Positions 49,901 to 61,900 of a stretch of DNA of 64,000 nt are shown in pieces (within the stretch, counting starts at the first letter, position 1; each line of letters opens with the position of its first letter). Under the pieces are notes generated by a model, which was given only the letters and a program-made list of their open reading frames with translations, was not told the DNA's origin and did no database searches. Both the position numbers and the translations under genes were made by a program. This DNA is from Cyprinodon diabolis. Taxonomy: Eukaryota; Chordata; Actinopteri; Cyprinodontiformes; Cyprinodontidae. Location: the NCBI GenBank assembly GCA_030533445.1, contig CM060076.1, positions 10,200,501 through 10,264,500 of the forward strand, written 5' to 3'.

Positions 49901-52900
49901 CCTACTCTCAACAAGCTCATATTAGAGATCTATTAATGTTGTGAAGGCCTGTCACCGACAACACTTATTGTAATAGTTGTGTAAGAATAAATGGTGTCAG
50001 TAAAAGTCTATAAATACGATAGATTTGCCTTTTTTTTCTCAATATTTACTTATTTCATGCATTCTGCTTTATTTTCCTCTATAGTCATGATTTTTAGATA
50101 GCTTTCTTCTTTTTTTTCTTTCTATCTTTTTTCTCTGCCTTTTGTGCAAAAGCTTAGCAATACGATGAATGTGATGGTCTTTTATTTAAAGATGACCCAT
50201 GTATAAAGGGTAACCTGGTTTAGCTCACCATTTGTCTCCACAGCTGCTGTAGCTCTGATCACGATCACCTCCATCAGAGTGACAGGGCAATTTAAGATGA
50301 AAGTCGATTCCATTGCTACCTGTGATGAAAACCAGATCACCTGTAAAACATCTCTGTATAAATTGAAACATATTTTGAATTGTACAGTACTTGCCCATCT
50401 GAATAAAAAGTTTAAAAGCTCGGCTCCACCTCCCAACCTCAATTAACTTGTCCTGCATCAGGGGAGAGGGGAATTTCAAGAGGGCGAGTGAGAGGCAGAG
50501 ACTGAAATGGCCTTAAGGGAGCCTCTCTGACGTGCCAAGCATATGAAACTTTGTGGTAATATTTTCTGCTGGGTTCTCCAACCCCCTACAGAAAGGGAGG
50601 TAATGAATTAAAGCGGAGCTGGCCAAAAGCCAGACTTATATCTCCTCTGACAGGACATCATCAGTTAATTCAGGAACTTTAAAACAGAGTTTTATGCTTA
50701 AGAAAATATAATCATTTGAAGAGCTTCTCAGGGATCCACATAGTTTTACTCTGGTTATTTTTAACTGACTTGTAGCACAATAATCAATTATTCCACCAGT
50801 CTTTCATATTATTTTCTTTTTTTCAAGCTAAATCTTGAATTAATGTCTTTGAATTCAAGATTTAAGAGGTTTAATTGAAAAGCAGAAATCTTGAATGTTA
50901 TTTCTCATGTGAGAAGTGTTTAAATTTTAGCTTAAATAGAGAGGTTCAATCTTTTTAGCCATCTGCAAAGCCTTTATCTTTTGGATTTGACCTGATTTAC
51001 AACTCGATGTACAGTGGATTGTTTACCTGCCCACAGCTTGAATAGAAGGCGTCTTCTATGTGAACATCAAGAAGTCCAGATGCTTTTCACTGAAACACAA
51101 AAGATTGTTTTTCAGAAGACTAGAAGCTACACTAGTATAAAACCCAAAGATGCTAACTGGGTTTTATTGACTTGTCTTTTTTTTTTTTTTTTTAAATCAT
51201 CTCCATCAGTAACTAATCCACATGCATCAGTCCTCTGGTTCTGGATCCTCTAGTTAGGGATAGGCTTCTGCATATTTAAATTTGCTTGTTAAAAAAATCT
51301 GCACCTTATAACTCCAGTTGTAACAGGGTTTGACTTCTTTGTTGCTGTTTTTTTTTTTCTTTCTTTTTAAAATACGTATCTAAATGATGATGAACCCTGG
51401 TTCACTAATTGGAAAAGTTTTTTTCTTGTTTATTTTAATAGCCAGACCCAGGCCTTATTACTAATTAATGACTCTGTCTAACGTTTTTCAATATCCTATT
51501 CTTTAAACACTACTGGATGTAATAGTTGTGTTTGCACATATGCTGCAGCTGTAATCGTTCTCTGTTTTAAGTCCTGTGTAATCTGCTTCTCCCTTTCAGC
51601 ATCTCTCGAACTCCAACGACAACATTCAGGTGGACGCCTCCTTCATGCAGACCCTGTGGAACGTCCAGCCGACCTGTTCATCAAGCAGCATGGCTGTAGG
51701 TGGGTCCTTCGTCCTCCATGAATGGCATTTTATTTCAGAATAATATTTATTTTCAAACAATATTTGAAATATTTAGATCCATATATCACCCATACAAAAC
51801 TAGCTGTAGCTCAATGGAAAGACTGGTGACTTTGCAATTTTAAAGATGTGGGTTTGATTCCAGCTTCCTGCTGCCACATGTCCATTAGCTCCTGTCTACC
51901 AGCTGGAATAGGAATGTGTGCATATTTGTCAGTGCAGTTTAGTGAATGGGTGCAAAGCTTTTTGAGTTGTCTCTACAACTAGAAAAGGGCGATATATACA
52001 GTGGGTACGGAAAGTATTCGGACCCCTTTCAATTTTTCACTCTGTGTTTCATTGCAGCCATTTCAGTTTTCCTTTTTTAATAAATCTGAAAAAAAAACCA
52101 ATCTACATTGTTGTTTTTTTCTGTCAAGATGGGGTGCTAAGTGTGCATTCATGAGAAATTAAATGAACATTGATTTTAGCAAATGGGTGCAATGAAACAA
52201 AGAGTGATTTAAAGGGGTCTGAATACTTTTTGTACCCACTGTAAATTCAGTCAGTTTTTTCTTTTAACTGCATGCTGTTCTGTCTTTGAAGGGTATTTGC
52301 TCGGTGGTCATGTGATGCGTCTCTGTCACGGTCATGATGAGAGTTTGACGATCCCTGGAGCAGATAAGAGTGAAGAGCAGCAGAGGTTTGTAATAACTGC
52401 CAAAAAGATTTCATTTTAACAAGCAGGAGGATATTTATTTTTATTTTTTTTTAACCAGAACAAATATTTTATAGGCTCCATACATTTGAGAAAGTGGTTA
52501 ATAAAATATAACTTACAAAGTTGGCATGCTATGGGATGTTTTGCAGCTGGAGGGACTGAAGCACTTTACAATTTATCAACAGGAAGATAAAATAAGTCTT
52601 TAAAATCATCAGTGACCCTAAGGATAAAGATAAAGGGGCTTAAGAGAAACATAGATTATGTTTGGAGTAGCCATCACAAAGCTCTGATCCCAGTCGCATG
52701 GAAAAGAGGTCAAAAGGTTTTGGACAACTGGGCCACCTACAATCCTGACTGTTACACCAGCTCTATCAGGAGGAACGGGCCAAAATACAGCAAGTTATTC
52801 ACAGAAACGCCATGGAGGATTTATGATTAGCCAATCTGCCAAATACTATGGCAATAGATGAGCTTTGATTTTTTTTTACAAAAATAGAAAATCTGTCATT

Positions 52901-55900
52901 CTGGTATTTTAGCAAGTAGTAACGATTGTGTTAATCCCATCTGCCTCAAACAGTAGAGATTTAATTTAATATGAGACACCGAGAAAAGAGACAGTCATTT
53001 CACTCATTGCTTGTGCAAAATTGAATTAACAGAAGGGGGAAGTTTAAGATTGGGAGCGCTCATTCATTCACAAATGAGCTGTTTGTAGAGAGAACATGAA
53101 GATCGCATCATATCAACACATACAGATATATAAGCAAACTATTTTTGGTTCCATTTGTTTTCTTTTTATTTTACTTTTTGATCAAGTCAAACAAAAATCT
53201 TTTTTTATGATTGAATCTCTTTTAGCTTTTTATTTTGTGTAAAAGCAGTAATTATATTGTTTTACTTATTTCATCCAACAAAAAGGATAGTAAACTATGA
53301 AGCCGGGAAGGGAGCATCAAGAGCCCGCTCCCTCTGGAGATTGGAGCCTCTCAGGATCAGGTAAGATGTTATAAAATGACAAAATCATCTAAACCCATCT
53401 CATAAAACGCTAAAGTACACACACTATTTCAAGCTTCATAAATTATAATGGTCGCCTTTCTTAAATGTCTTGAGCCCTGTAAACTATTTAATGCCCCCTT
53501 GCCACTGTCAGCTGTCATAGCCAATTAGCCGGCTACATCCTACCGTTTGAAACCCTGTTTAACATTTCTCTGCGTTCCTTCTGTTGAAAAAATTGTTAGA
53601 ATTAGACAGGGATACTTGATAATAATAAAACAAAAAAAACCTTTGTTGGAATGGTTTGTAAAAATCTGATATTTTCATACCTAAATCTAAGTTGTTTCTC
53701 ACATAAATACCTTCAGTTTAACTCGGCACTATCTTCATAGCAAAGTTGCCGTAAAGCAGCTGACATTTAGCACTGAGCGTGTGGGTGTTTATCGGCAGGA
53801 GTTGAACCAAATGAAAAACTGACACTGACCCCTTTGCTTTTCTGACATCACTACAGCTCCTGTGTGGTTAAACACACAGGAGCTCAAATAACAAGGCAAC
53901 AGAAAACTGCCTGAGTAATTATGAAATGCGAAAGAAATTAATGAATGCATTTGTTCTTTCACAGAAACAAAAGGAAATATTGGGTCTTGTTCTTGATGCT
54001 TCTGCCAGTTAAAACTTTCTTACGGTTTCTGAATCCACAACAATTCAGTTTAATAAAACCAAACCTAAACTGAGCTTTCGTTGAATATTTCCTAATGAAA
54101 CAGTTAATATACAAGGGAAAATCATCACGCCTTTTATTAGAGTAAAATACTAATTCACTGGGTCATAAGTAATGTGATCATATGACCTAAAATACAGTTT
54201 ATAACTGAAATCTTGCTGCACTTTAGGTATAATGTTTACATTTCATATCTTTTGACATCCATTCTGTCTGTTTAGCTGGAGCGGCAGCCATATTCGATGG
54301 GGCCAGCCGTTCCGCCTTCGCCACCTCTCCACTGGACATTATCTGGCCTTGACTGAAGACCGTGGACTGGTCCTGGAGGACAGAGAGAATTCAAACACCA
54401 AAGCCACTGCTTTCTGCTTTAAGTCATCTAAGGTTATTTTTCCACATACTCCATAGAAATAGTTCTTAACTTAGACATTAACTCTGGTCCGTTTTCACTC
54501 CTAATTTTGGCTTTTGAGCTACACCTATAATACTGCTGTGACAAAAACACTTTTCGATTGAAATAACCTTTTGACTTTTTAAGTTAGCTTCTAACAGACT
54601 ACTGTGGCACCATGATAAGCTGACCTTTTCCCCGCTGCTGAGCTCACTAGACTGTAAACATGTTAGAGCAAGCATCCATCTCCATTGTAATTCAAGCCTC
54701 CTTCGCAGAAAATGTGATTGGAAATCTATAAACACTGCAGAAACATTATAATGCATCTTACTCTAAACCTATGTAGAATAAATGCCAATAATTTAGAAAA
54801 ATGCCAATTAGTATAAGCATCAGAAAGTATAGGGCCTCTTTGTAAAGTAGTATAATTAGTAAAATGATACTAATGTTAACTTAATAACATGTTTTGCTGA
54901 AGAGGGCTTCCCAGAAGTTTAATATACAGTTTTTTTGGTCTTCCTGTTTAACTGTATGTTTAATTCTGCCAGCAATGCAAGCTTTTAATCCTTGTAAATA
55001 TTCCCAGAAATGAGCTACATGAGTCACCTTCAGAACCTTTTATCTTAAGCCTTATAAAAGAATAAAACTCCTGACAACAGAGAGTAATGGCCCTTCCTCC
55101 AATAACCACTCCCCTAGAGGCCTTGAGTTATTACTGAGGACTCATACTTACATGGGAAAGTATAGTCTTTGTTTACTCTATTTTTAGCCAATCTCTTTAT
55201 CTTCTAACCACATCAGTCTGTGCCCATCAGCTCCTTTATCGAGGAAGGTCAACTCCTCATCGAGCTGAACATTGAATTAATATGTTCCTCCTGCTTGCGT
55301 CTGACATTAATCAATTGAATCGCTCCATCTCTGTCTGAAAAGTAGCCAAGCTAATGATCCCTAGGCCGGCCCTCAATGAGATTCTTGTCCCCATCCTGTG
55401 ATTACCATCTAATGTCCATTTGTCATCAAATTATGTCATACATTTTGTCATTCTTCCAACCCAGTTTCAATGAATGATAGTTATGTGCTTTTATTTGCTA
55501 TTCCTTACATCATCCTTTTCATTCTGAATGAACCAGGAAAAGGGTGATCCTGGTATCAAGAGGGACATTGAGGGGATGGGAGTTCCAGAGATCAAATATG
55601 GCGACTCGGTCTGTTTTGTCATGCACGTGGCAACTGGATTGTGGCTCTCCTACTTGGCGCCTGATGCCAAATCATCTCGTCTCGGTCCCCTGAAAAGAAG
55701 GGTAAATATGCTAATTGACAGAAGTAAACATTTCAGTCATCTTTCTCTTGGGAAAAGCTGTTAAATGAAGCACAGTATATTCCGAAGGTCTGCAATCCAT
55801 GGCCCCCTGGGGCCCAGTTGTGATATGCTGTGGCTACCTGCTAATTGAACTTTTATTGGTTTTTAATCCATTAAAATATAATTACTGTTATGATATGTTG

Positions 55901-58900
55901 CTTAGCACTTCATTTTCGCTTGAGGAAAACAACAATGATGTTGTCCTACTTTTACTTGAGTGCAGTTTTTGGGTACCACCCCCTGCAACATCTGATACAA
56001 ATCTTTAAGTATTTCCTCATATTTTTATCAAGTTCTCATAAATCTTTTACGTGGTGCATTTAAAAGCCTTCATGCATGAAACCACACAAAATATTGAGGA
56101 TGCTTGCCCTGATAAACTGGAGTTGCCCCCCACCAGAGAGTAAACCTAACCTGGTGGGATTAATAGGGCAGTACAAATCTATGCTATCAAATTATACTCC
56201 ATCAAACTTGTGTGTAGAGCTTCAATATCCATTAAAAAAGCCTTACTTGGGCAATTATTAATTTTTGTTTATGACTTTAAAACTTTTTTTATGTAGCTGA
56301 TTTTTATTGATCATTCTTGAGGCAGCAATTTCATTTAAATCTGATAATTGCTCTTTATTGGGTGACTGGCTCTTTTACGTGAGAGGAAAAATTAGTTTGG
56401 TCCCTTATAAGCTGCTCAATGTGGGGCCCTCCTGCAGATATGCTACCTTGTGATGATGCAAGGGGGTGACTGCAGCCTTGGCAGGAAGCCTAAACACCTG
56501 CCAAGGTGAAGTTGATTGTCAGTTTAATACCAAATCCCTCTTCCTGTTGTGACCCAAGCTCCTTGATTATCCACCTATATATATATCTATCTTTTCTCAA
56601 ACATAATGAGTTTTGTTTAGTGAATCTAAAAATCTAAAGCAATGCTGAGATAAGTCAGCTGTCTTCAGATTACTTTCAAAGTGAAATCTTTACAAATATT
56701 TAAAAATTTGTACAATCAGAGATTTTATTTTATTTTTTTACATGATACACTTGTCTATGTTTCTTCTTTACCAGGCCTGCCTGCACTCTGAAGGCCATAT
56801 GGATGATGGTCTCATCCTTCAGCGCTGCCAGCATGAAGAATCTCGGGCTGCTCGCATCATCCGAAACACCACATTCCTCTTCAAAAACTTCATCAAGTAG
56901 GAGGCCCTGTTTACAAAAAGCTCCTCTGCAGATCTTAAAATAAAATAAAAAAGCAAAGTTTGAATGCAAAATAAAAATTGCAAATTTGACTCTTGACCTT
57001 CAGGGCACTGGACAGTGCTGCCGCAGGAGAGATGCATGCAGTGGCTGGATTTGTTGAAGAGGTTCTGCAGACACTGAACGATCTGATTGAATACTTCAAG
57101 CAGCCCGATGAAGAGCTGGAGCACGAGGAAAAACAGAACCTGCTTCGCTCACTCATCAAACGGCAAGATCTCTTCAGGGAGGAGGCAAGTGGGCTGAATC
57201 TTCCCAATGGGGCATAATTCTATGTTTTCATTTGTAAATAGGTTTATATATAGTGTATAATTTGGGGTATAAAAAGTCCTCTGCATCTTACCTGTAATAT
57301 AAACAATCAAAGCAATCTTAGCTTGGAAAAACGATCTTACCCTGGTCTTTAGCTGATTACTTTTAAAATAGGAAGCAGAAAATGAATACATTTTATGATG
57401 TAAACCAATAGCTATGATTAGTTTTTTGTTTTTAAGTATAGTTAACTTTTTCCTGTTTTTTGTAGCTAATAAAATGTCCTTCAACTTTGTGAAAAACATT
57501 ACATAAAAGTTGGTTTTTGGTTAATATCTGTTGGTCTAAATGTCTAGTTAATGAACTGTGTATCAGAAAAGTGACCCCAAGATAAAAGACACCTGTTATA
57601 GCTTTAGTCATGGATATAACTTTAGTCACGAGGATAAAAGAATCAAATCATAAATGGCTGATTTATTTACATCAGAACATGTTAATTACAAAATATTTCA
57701 TAATCCTCAATTTTTTAGTGCCATGCTGATCAATTTTCCTTTAACCTCACTCATTGTGGGTCAGAAATTGGCCATAACTTTTGTGGATTGGTTTGATGAA
57801 CCTCTTACCATTTGCATTTGTTTTTTCTTATTTTTTTTAAGCAGTCATTTTCTCTGATTCTAAGCAGAGGTTAATCAGTGGGGTACAGTTTATACAGGTG
57901 CTGGTCATAAAATTAGAATATCATGAAAAAGTAGATTGATTTCAGTAATTCCATTTAAAAAGTGAAACTTGTATATTATATTCATACATTACATACAAAC
58001 TCATATATTTCAGATGTTTATTTTGTTTAATTTTGATGATTACAAATGACAACAAATGAAAATCTCAAATTCATCATATCAGAAAATTAGAATATTGTGA
58101 AAAGGTTCAAAATTGATGGCCCCTGGTGCCACACTCTAATCAGCTAATTAACTCAAACCACCTGCAAAAGCCTTTAAATGGTCTTTCAGTCTAGTTCTAT
58201 AGGCTACACAATCATGGGGAAGACTGCTGACTTGACAGTTGTCCAAAAGACGACCATCGACACCTTGCACAAGGAGGGCAAGACACAAAAGGTCATCGCT
58301 AAAGAGGCTGGCTGTTCACAGAGCTCAGTGTCCAAGCACATTAATAGAGAGGCGAAGGGAAGGAAAAGATGTGGTCGAAAAAAGTGTACAAGCAAGAGAG
58401 ATAACCGCACCCTGGAGAGGATTGTGAAACAAAACCCATTCAAAAATGTGGGGGAGATTCACAAAGAGTGGACTGCAGCTGGAGTGAGTGCTTCAAGAAC
58501 CACCACACACAGACGTATGAAAGACATGGGTTTCTGCTGTCGCATTCCTTGTGTCAAGCCACTCTTGAACCACAGACAGCGTCAGAAGCGTCTTGCCTGG
58601 GCTGCTGGTGAGTGGTCCAAAGTCATGTTCTCTGATGAAAGTAAATTTTGCATTTCCTTTGGAAATCAAGGTCCCAGAGTCAGGAGGAAAAGAAGAGAGG
58701 CACTTCATCCACGTTGCTTGAAGTCCAGTGTAAAGTTTCCACAGTCAGTGATGGTTTGGGGTGCCATGTCATCTGCTGGTGTTGGTCCATTGTGTTTTCT
58801 GAGGTCCAGGGTCAACGCAGCCACATACCAGGAAGTTTTAGAGCACTTCATGCTTCCTGCAGCTGACCAACTTTTTGGAGATGCAGATTTCATTTTCCAA

Positions 58901-61900
58901 CAGGACTTGGCACCTGCACACAGTGCCAAAGCTACCAGTACCTGGTTGAAGGACCATGGTATCCCTGTTCTTAATTGGCCAGCAAACTCTCCTGACCTTA
59001 ACCCCATAGAAAATCTATGGGGTATTGTGAAGAAGAAGATGCAATACACCAGACCCAACAATTCAGAAGAGCTAAAAGCCACTATTAGAGCAACCTGGGC
59101 TATCATAACACCTGAGCAGTGCCACAGACTGATCGACTCCATGCCACGCCGCATTGCTGCAGTAATACAGGCCAAAGGAGGCCCAACTAAATACTGAGTG
59201 CTGTACATGCTCATACCTTTCATGTTCATACTTTTCAGTTGGCCAACATTTCTATAAATCCTTTGTTTTTATTGGTCTTCAGTAATATTCTAATTTTCTG
59301 ATATGATGAATTTGAGATTTTCATTTGTTGTCATTTGTAATCATCAAAATTAAACAAAATAAACATCTGAAATATATGAGTTTGTATGTAATGTATGAAT
59401 ATAATATACAAGTTTCACTTTTTAAATGGAATTACTGAAATCAATCTACTTTTTCATGATATTCTAATTTTATGACCAGCACCTGTAGGTCTGACCTGAC
59501 TCTAGGATGCCAATGACAGCATTTTCATGGACCTATTGAAGTCATTATTAGGCAATCAGTTTTAATATATAGAACACATTGATGAAATAAAGACTTCTTT
59601 TATGCAGTGATATTTTTTTGTTAACTTTTGGAAATGCAAAAAAAATTATGAATAACGGTTTTAGAATTAAAATTAGATATCACAACATGGCATGCTTTAA
59701 AAACTTTAACAAAAAGGAAAACATTCCACTATAGCTATATTATGGTAACCAACTTTCACAAATCTAATGCACAATTATGTTTCAATCAGGTATTTGATTC
59801 CAATACAATAATATATGGAATAGTGTTGTTTTCTGTATAATAAACATAAAACAATTCCATGTCCTTTTTTCCCATTTTTTTGTTGTTTTTATTACAATTA
59901 TGATTATCAATTGCAAGAATAATTATAAATGATGTATATATTTTCTCAGGGTATGCTGACCCTCCTGTCCAAGTGCATCGATCGGATGAACATGTACGAC
60001 AGTGCAGCCCACTTTGCAGAGATGGCTGGGGAGGAAGCAGGCGCAGCGTGGAAGGACATCCTCAACCTCCTCTATGAACTCCTGGGTGAGTAAGTGATGG
60101 ATCATATAAAATGTCTTCTGTCAGCACCTGTTCACTCAGAGAGGACATAAAGTATTTATCATCCCTCCTGAATCTCTATTTTCCCCTTTTGGATGCAATC
60201 ACTCTCTTCCGTTCTTCATTTCATTCTTCACTTACATTTTCTTGAATACGTTTTAAAGATCATTGCTTTTTATAGGTTATTTATTGCAAAATAAGAGAAA
60301 TACGCACAGTAAAAGAAAAAGGCCTGTCATCACATCTAGTAACCTCATCCCCATCTTTCAGGGCCCAGACCGGGTTATAAATTTTCCATCCTTCACTCTG
60401 AGTTTTATTTTCAATGTTTAATGGGTGTTTTTTTTTCCTCACTCGCATTCTTTCTAAACCTTCCCTCCTGAGTCAGCTCACCTTGACTACCCTTTATATT
60501 CATCATCCATCCTCTCCTGCTTACGGTATATGTGCACAATAACGGCCCAAAAACAACAAGCAAGCTCCAGCCGCCCCCTCAGTGGGGCTACCACCAAGCG
60601 CAGTCTAAGGGAGCATATTTGCAGATTAATTGTTTTTTAGTGGCTTTTATTTTGATTTAATAGATAAATAAATGTATTACTCCAAAGTTTAGTAGTGTAG
60701 TTAATTCTTTAAACATTAAAACTACATCTAGTGGTCAGTGAGTCATGCATCCATAAAAGGCTTAGTTGAACTTTTGTCTCTTAAGTTTGACATTCTTTTA
60801 AAGTTTCCATTTTTCTTTATATGCATTTGTTCCATGGGTAATCTTTGTGTTTGTGTCACCAGTTACTTTGTAATCTTCTGACATAATATTATACACTATG
60901 AGTGGCATATAATTTAAAAAAAATGTTTTTTCGATCAACCAAGAGAGTCTAGCTGCCGACCTGCACTGTCAGGACTGGAAGTTTATTCAAGCCTTTCAGA
61001 GTAAAAGCCAAGTAAAATTGGATAAGGTTACGAAAAGCAAGAAAATATAAAGATAACAAAATTAACACAGTTATTTTATAACGACATCTTTTATGTGTGT
61101 TTGCAAATATTATACTTATTTTATTCTTTTAGTATTAATTGTATTATGTTCTTACCTTTGGAGGGTTTGGGATTTCAAATTACCCAAGCTTTGTTTTCTC
61201 ACACTGAATAACTGAATACCTAGATACATGACCAAAATAGGGGGAAAGGCACATTTAGGTCAGCACTCATCTCGCAAAAAATAAGTCGTCTCCTAATCAA
61301 ATCCGGCACCACATAAGTGCCATGCACTATCCCAGAAGGGTTGCAATAAAACGTCTGCAATAAACTTCAGTACTTTCCAGTACAGAAGATTGCACTGTGC
61401 AGGTCTGTAACGAAGAGTCCTGACAGTGCAGCTCTGCAGCCAGACCCCTCTCCAATCAACATGCATTTGCATTACAGTAATAACATGCTTACGATTGCTT
61501 AGCAGCTTTCTGCCTTTTACCAATGCTTTTACTTTAATTCAGACAGAACATTATGGTCAAAAATAAAGCAAAAACATATAAGTATAAATTCTTTTTGCTT
61601 ACCTTTTAAGTAAATTAAGTGTTTAAATTAAGAAAGTCCGAGCACATTGATATTTCGACACAGTAATGCCCTTTTGACTTTAAGTGTAATTATTTATACT
61701 CTGGTATCATCATTTGGCATCTTTTTAATTGAAAATTTCCCCTCCTATCCTTGACATTGACCTACTTTACTCTTCATCACGTATGGGTTCTCTTTCTCCG
61801 TGTATGCTGAATTGGTTTTCCTGAAAAAGTTGCAGCCCAATGGTCTTAATCAGTATTCAGACAGTGTTGTTGAATGGATTTGCTGGCATTTTGTCAGTCT

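Larger units (their letters stand above)
57895..59485 (+). mobile_element. Complete Tc1-like transposon, 1591 bp
   Basis: Flanked by TA on both sides, the Tc1/mariner target duplication. Terminal inverted repeats at 57895-58096 and 59284-59485, each 202 bp, starting CAGGTGCTGGTC; I read them as identical over their full length. Between them is one uninterrupted transposase gene. Each repeat carries an outer and an inner AAAATTAGAATAT motif (57909 and 58083 at the left), the IR/DR arrangement. It is inserted in the same orientation as ryr3. Confidence 0.96.
57185..59949 (+). other. ryr3: ryr3 intron 13 (GC-AG), host of a Tc1 element
   Basis: 2.8 kb, GCAAGT donor and ATATTTTCTCAG acceptor. More than half of it is the Tc1-like transposon at 57895-59485; without the insert it would be about 1.2 kb. 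The rest is AT-rich. Confidence 0.92.

Noticed and set aside
50182..50479. Minus-strand open frames in ryr3 intron 6
   Set aside because: No splice sites or recognisable domain; likely chance openings in a less AT-rich patch.
57186..57200. GT donor 4 nt downstream of the exon 13 end (GCAA|GTGGGC)
   Set aside because: It would shift the frame at the exon 14 join and destroy the conserved EEGML sequence.
58705..59229. 174-codon minus frame within the Tc1 element
   Set aside because: Antisense shadow of the transposase, which has all catalytic motifs on the plus strand.
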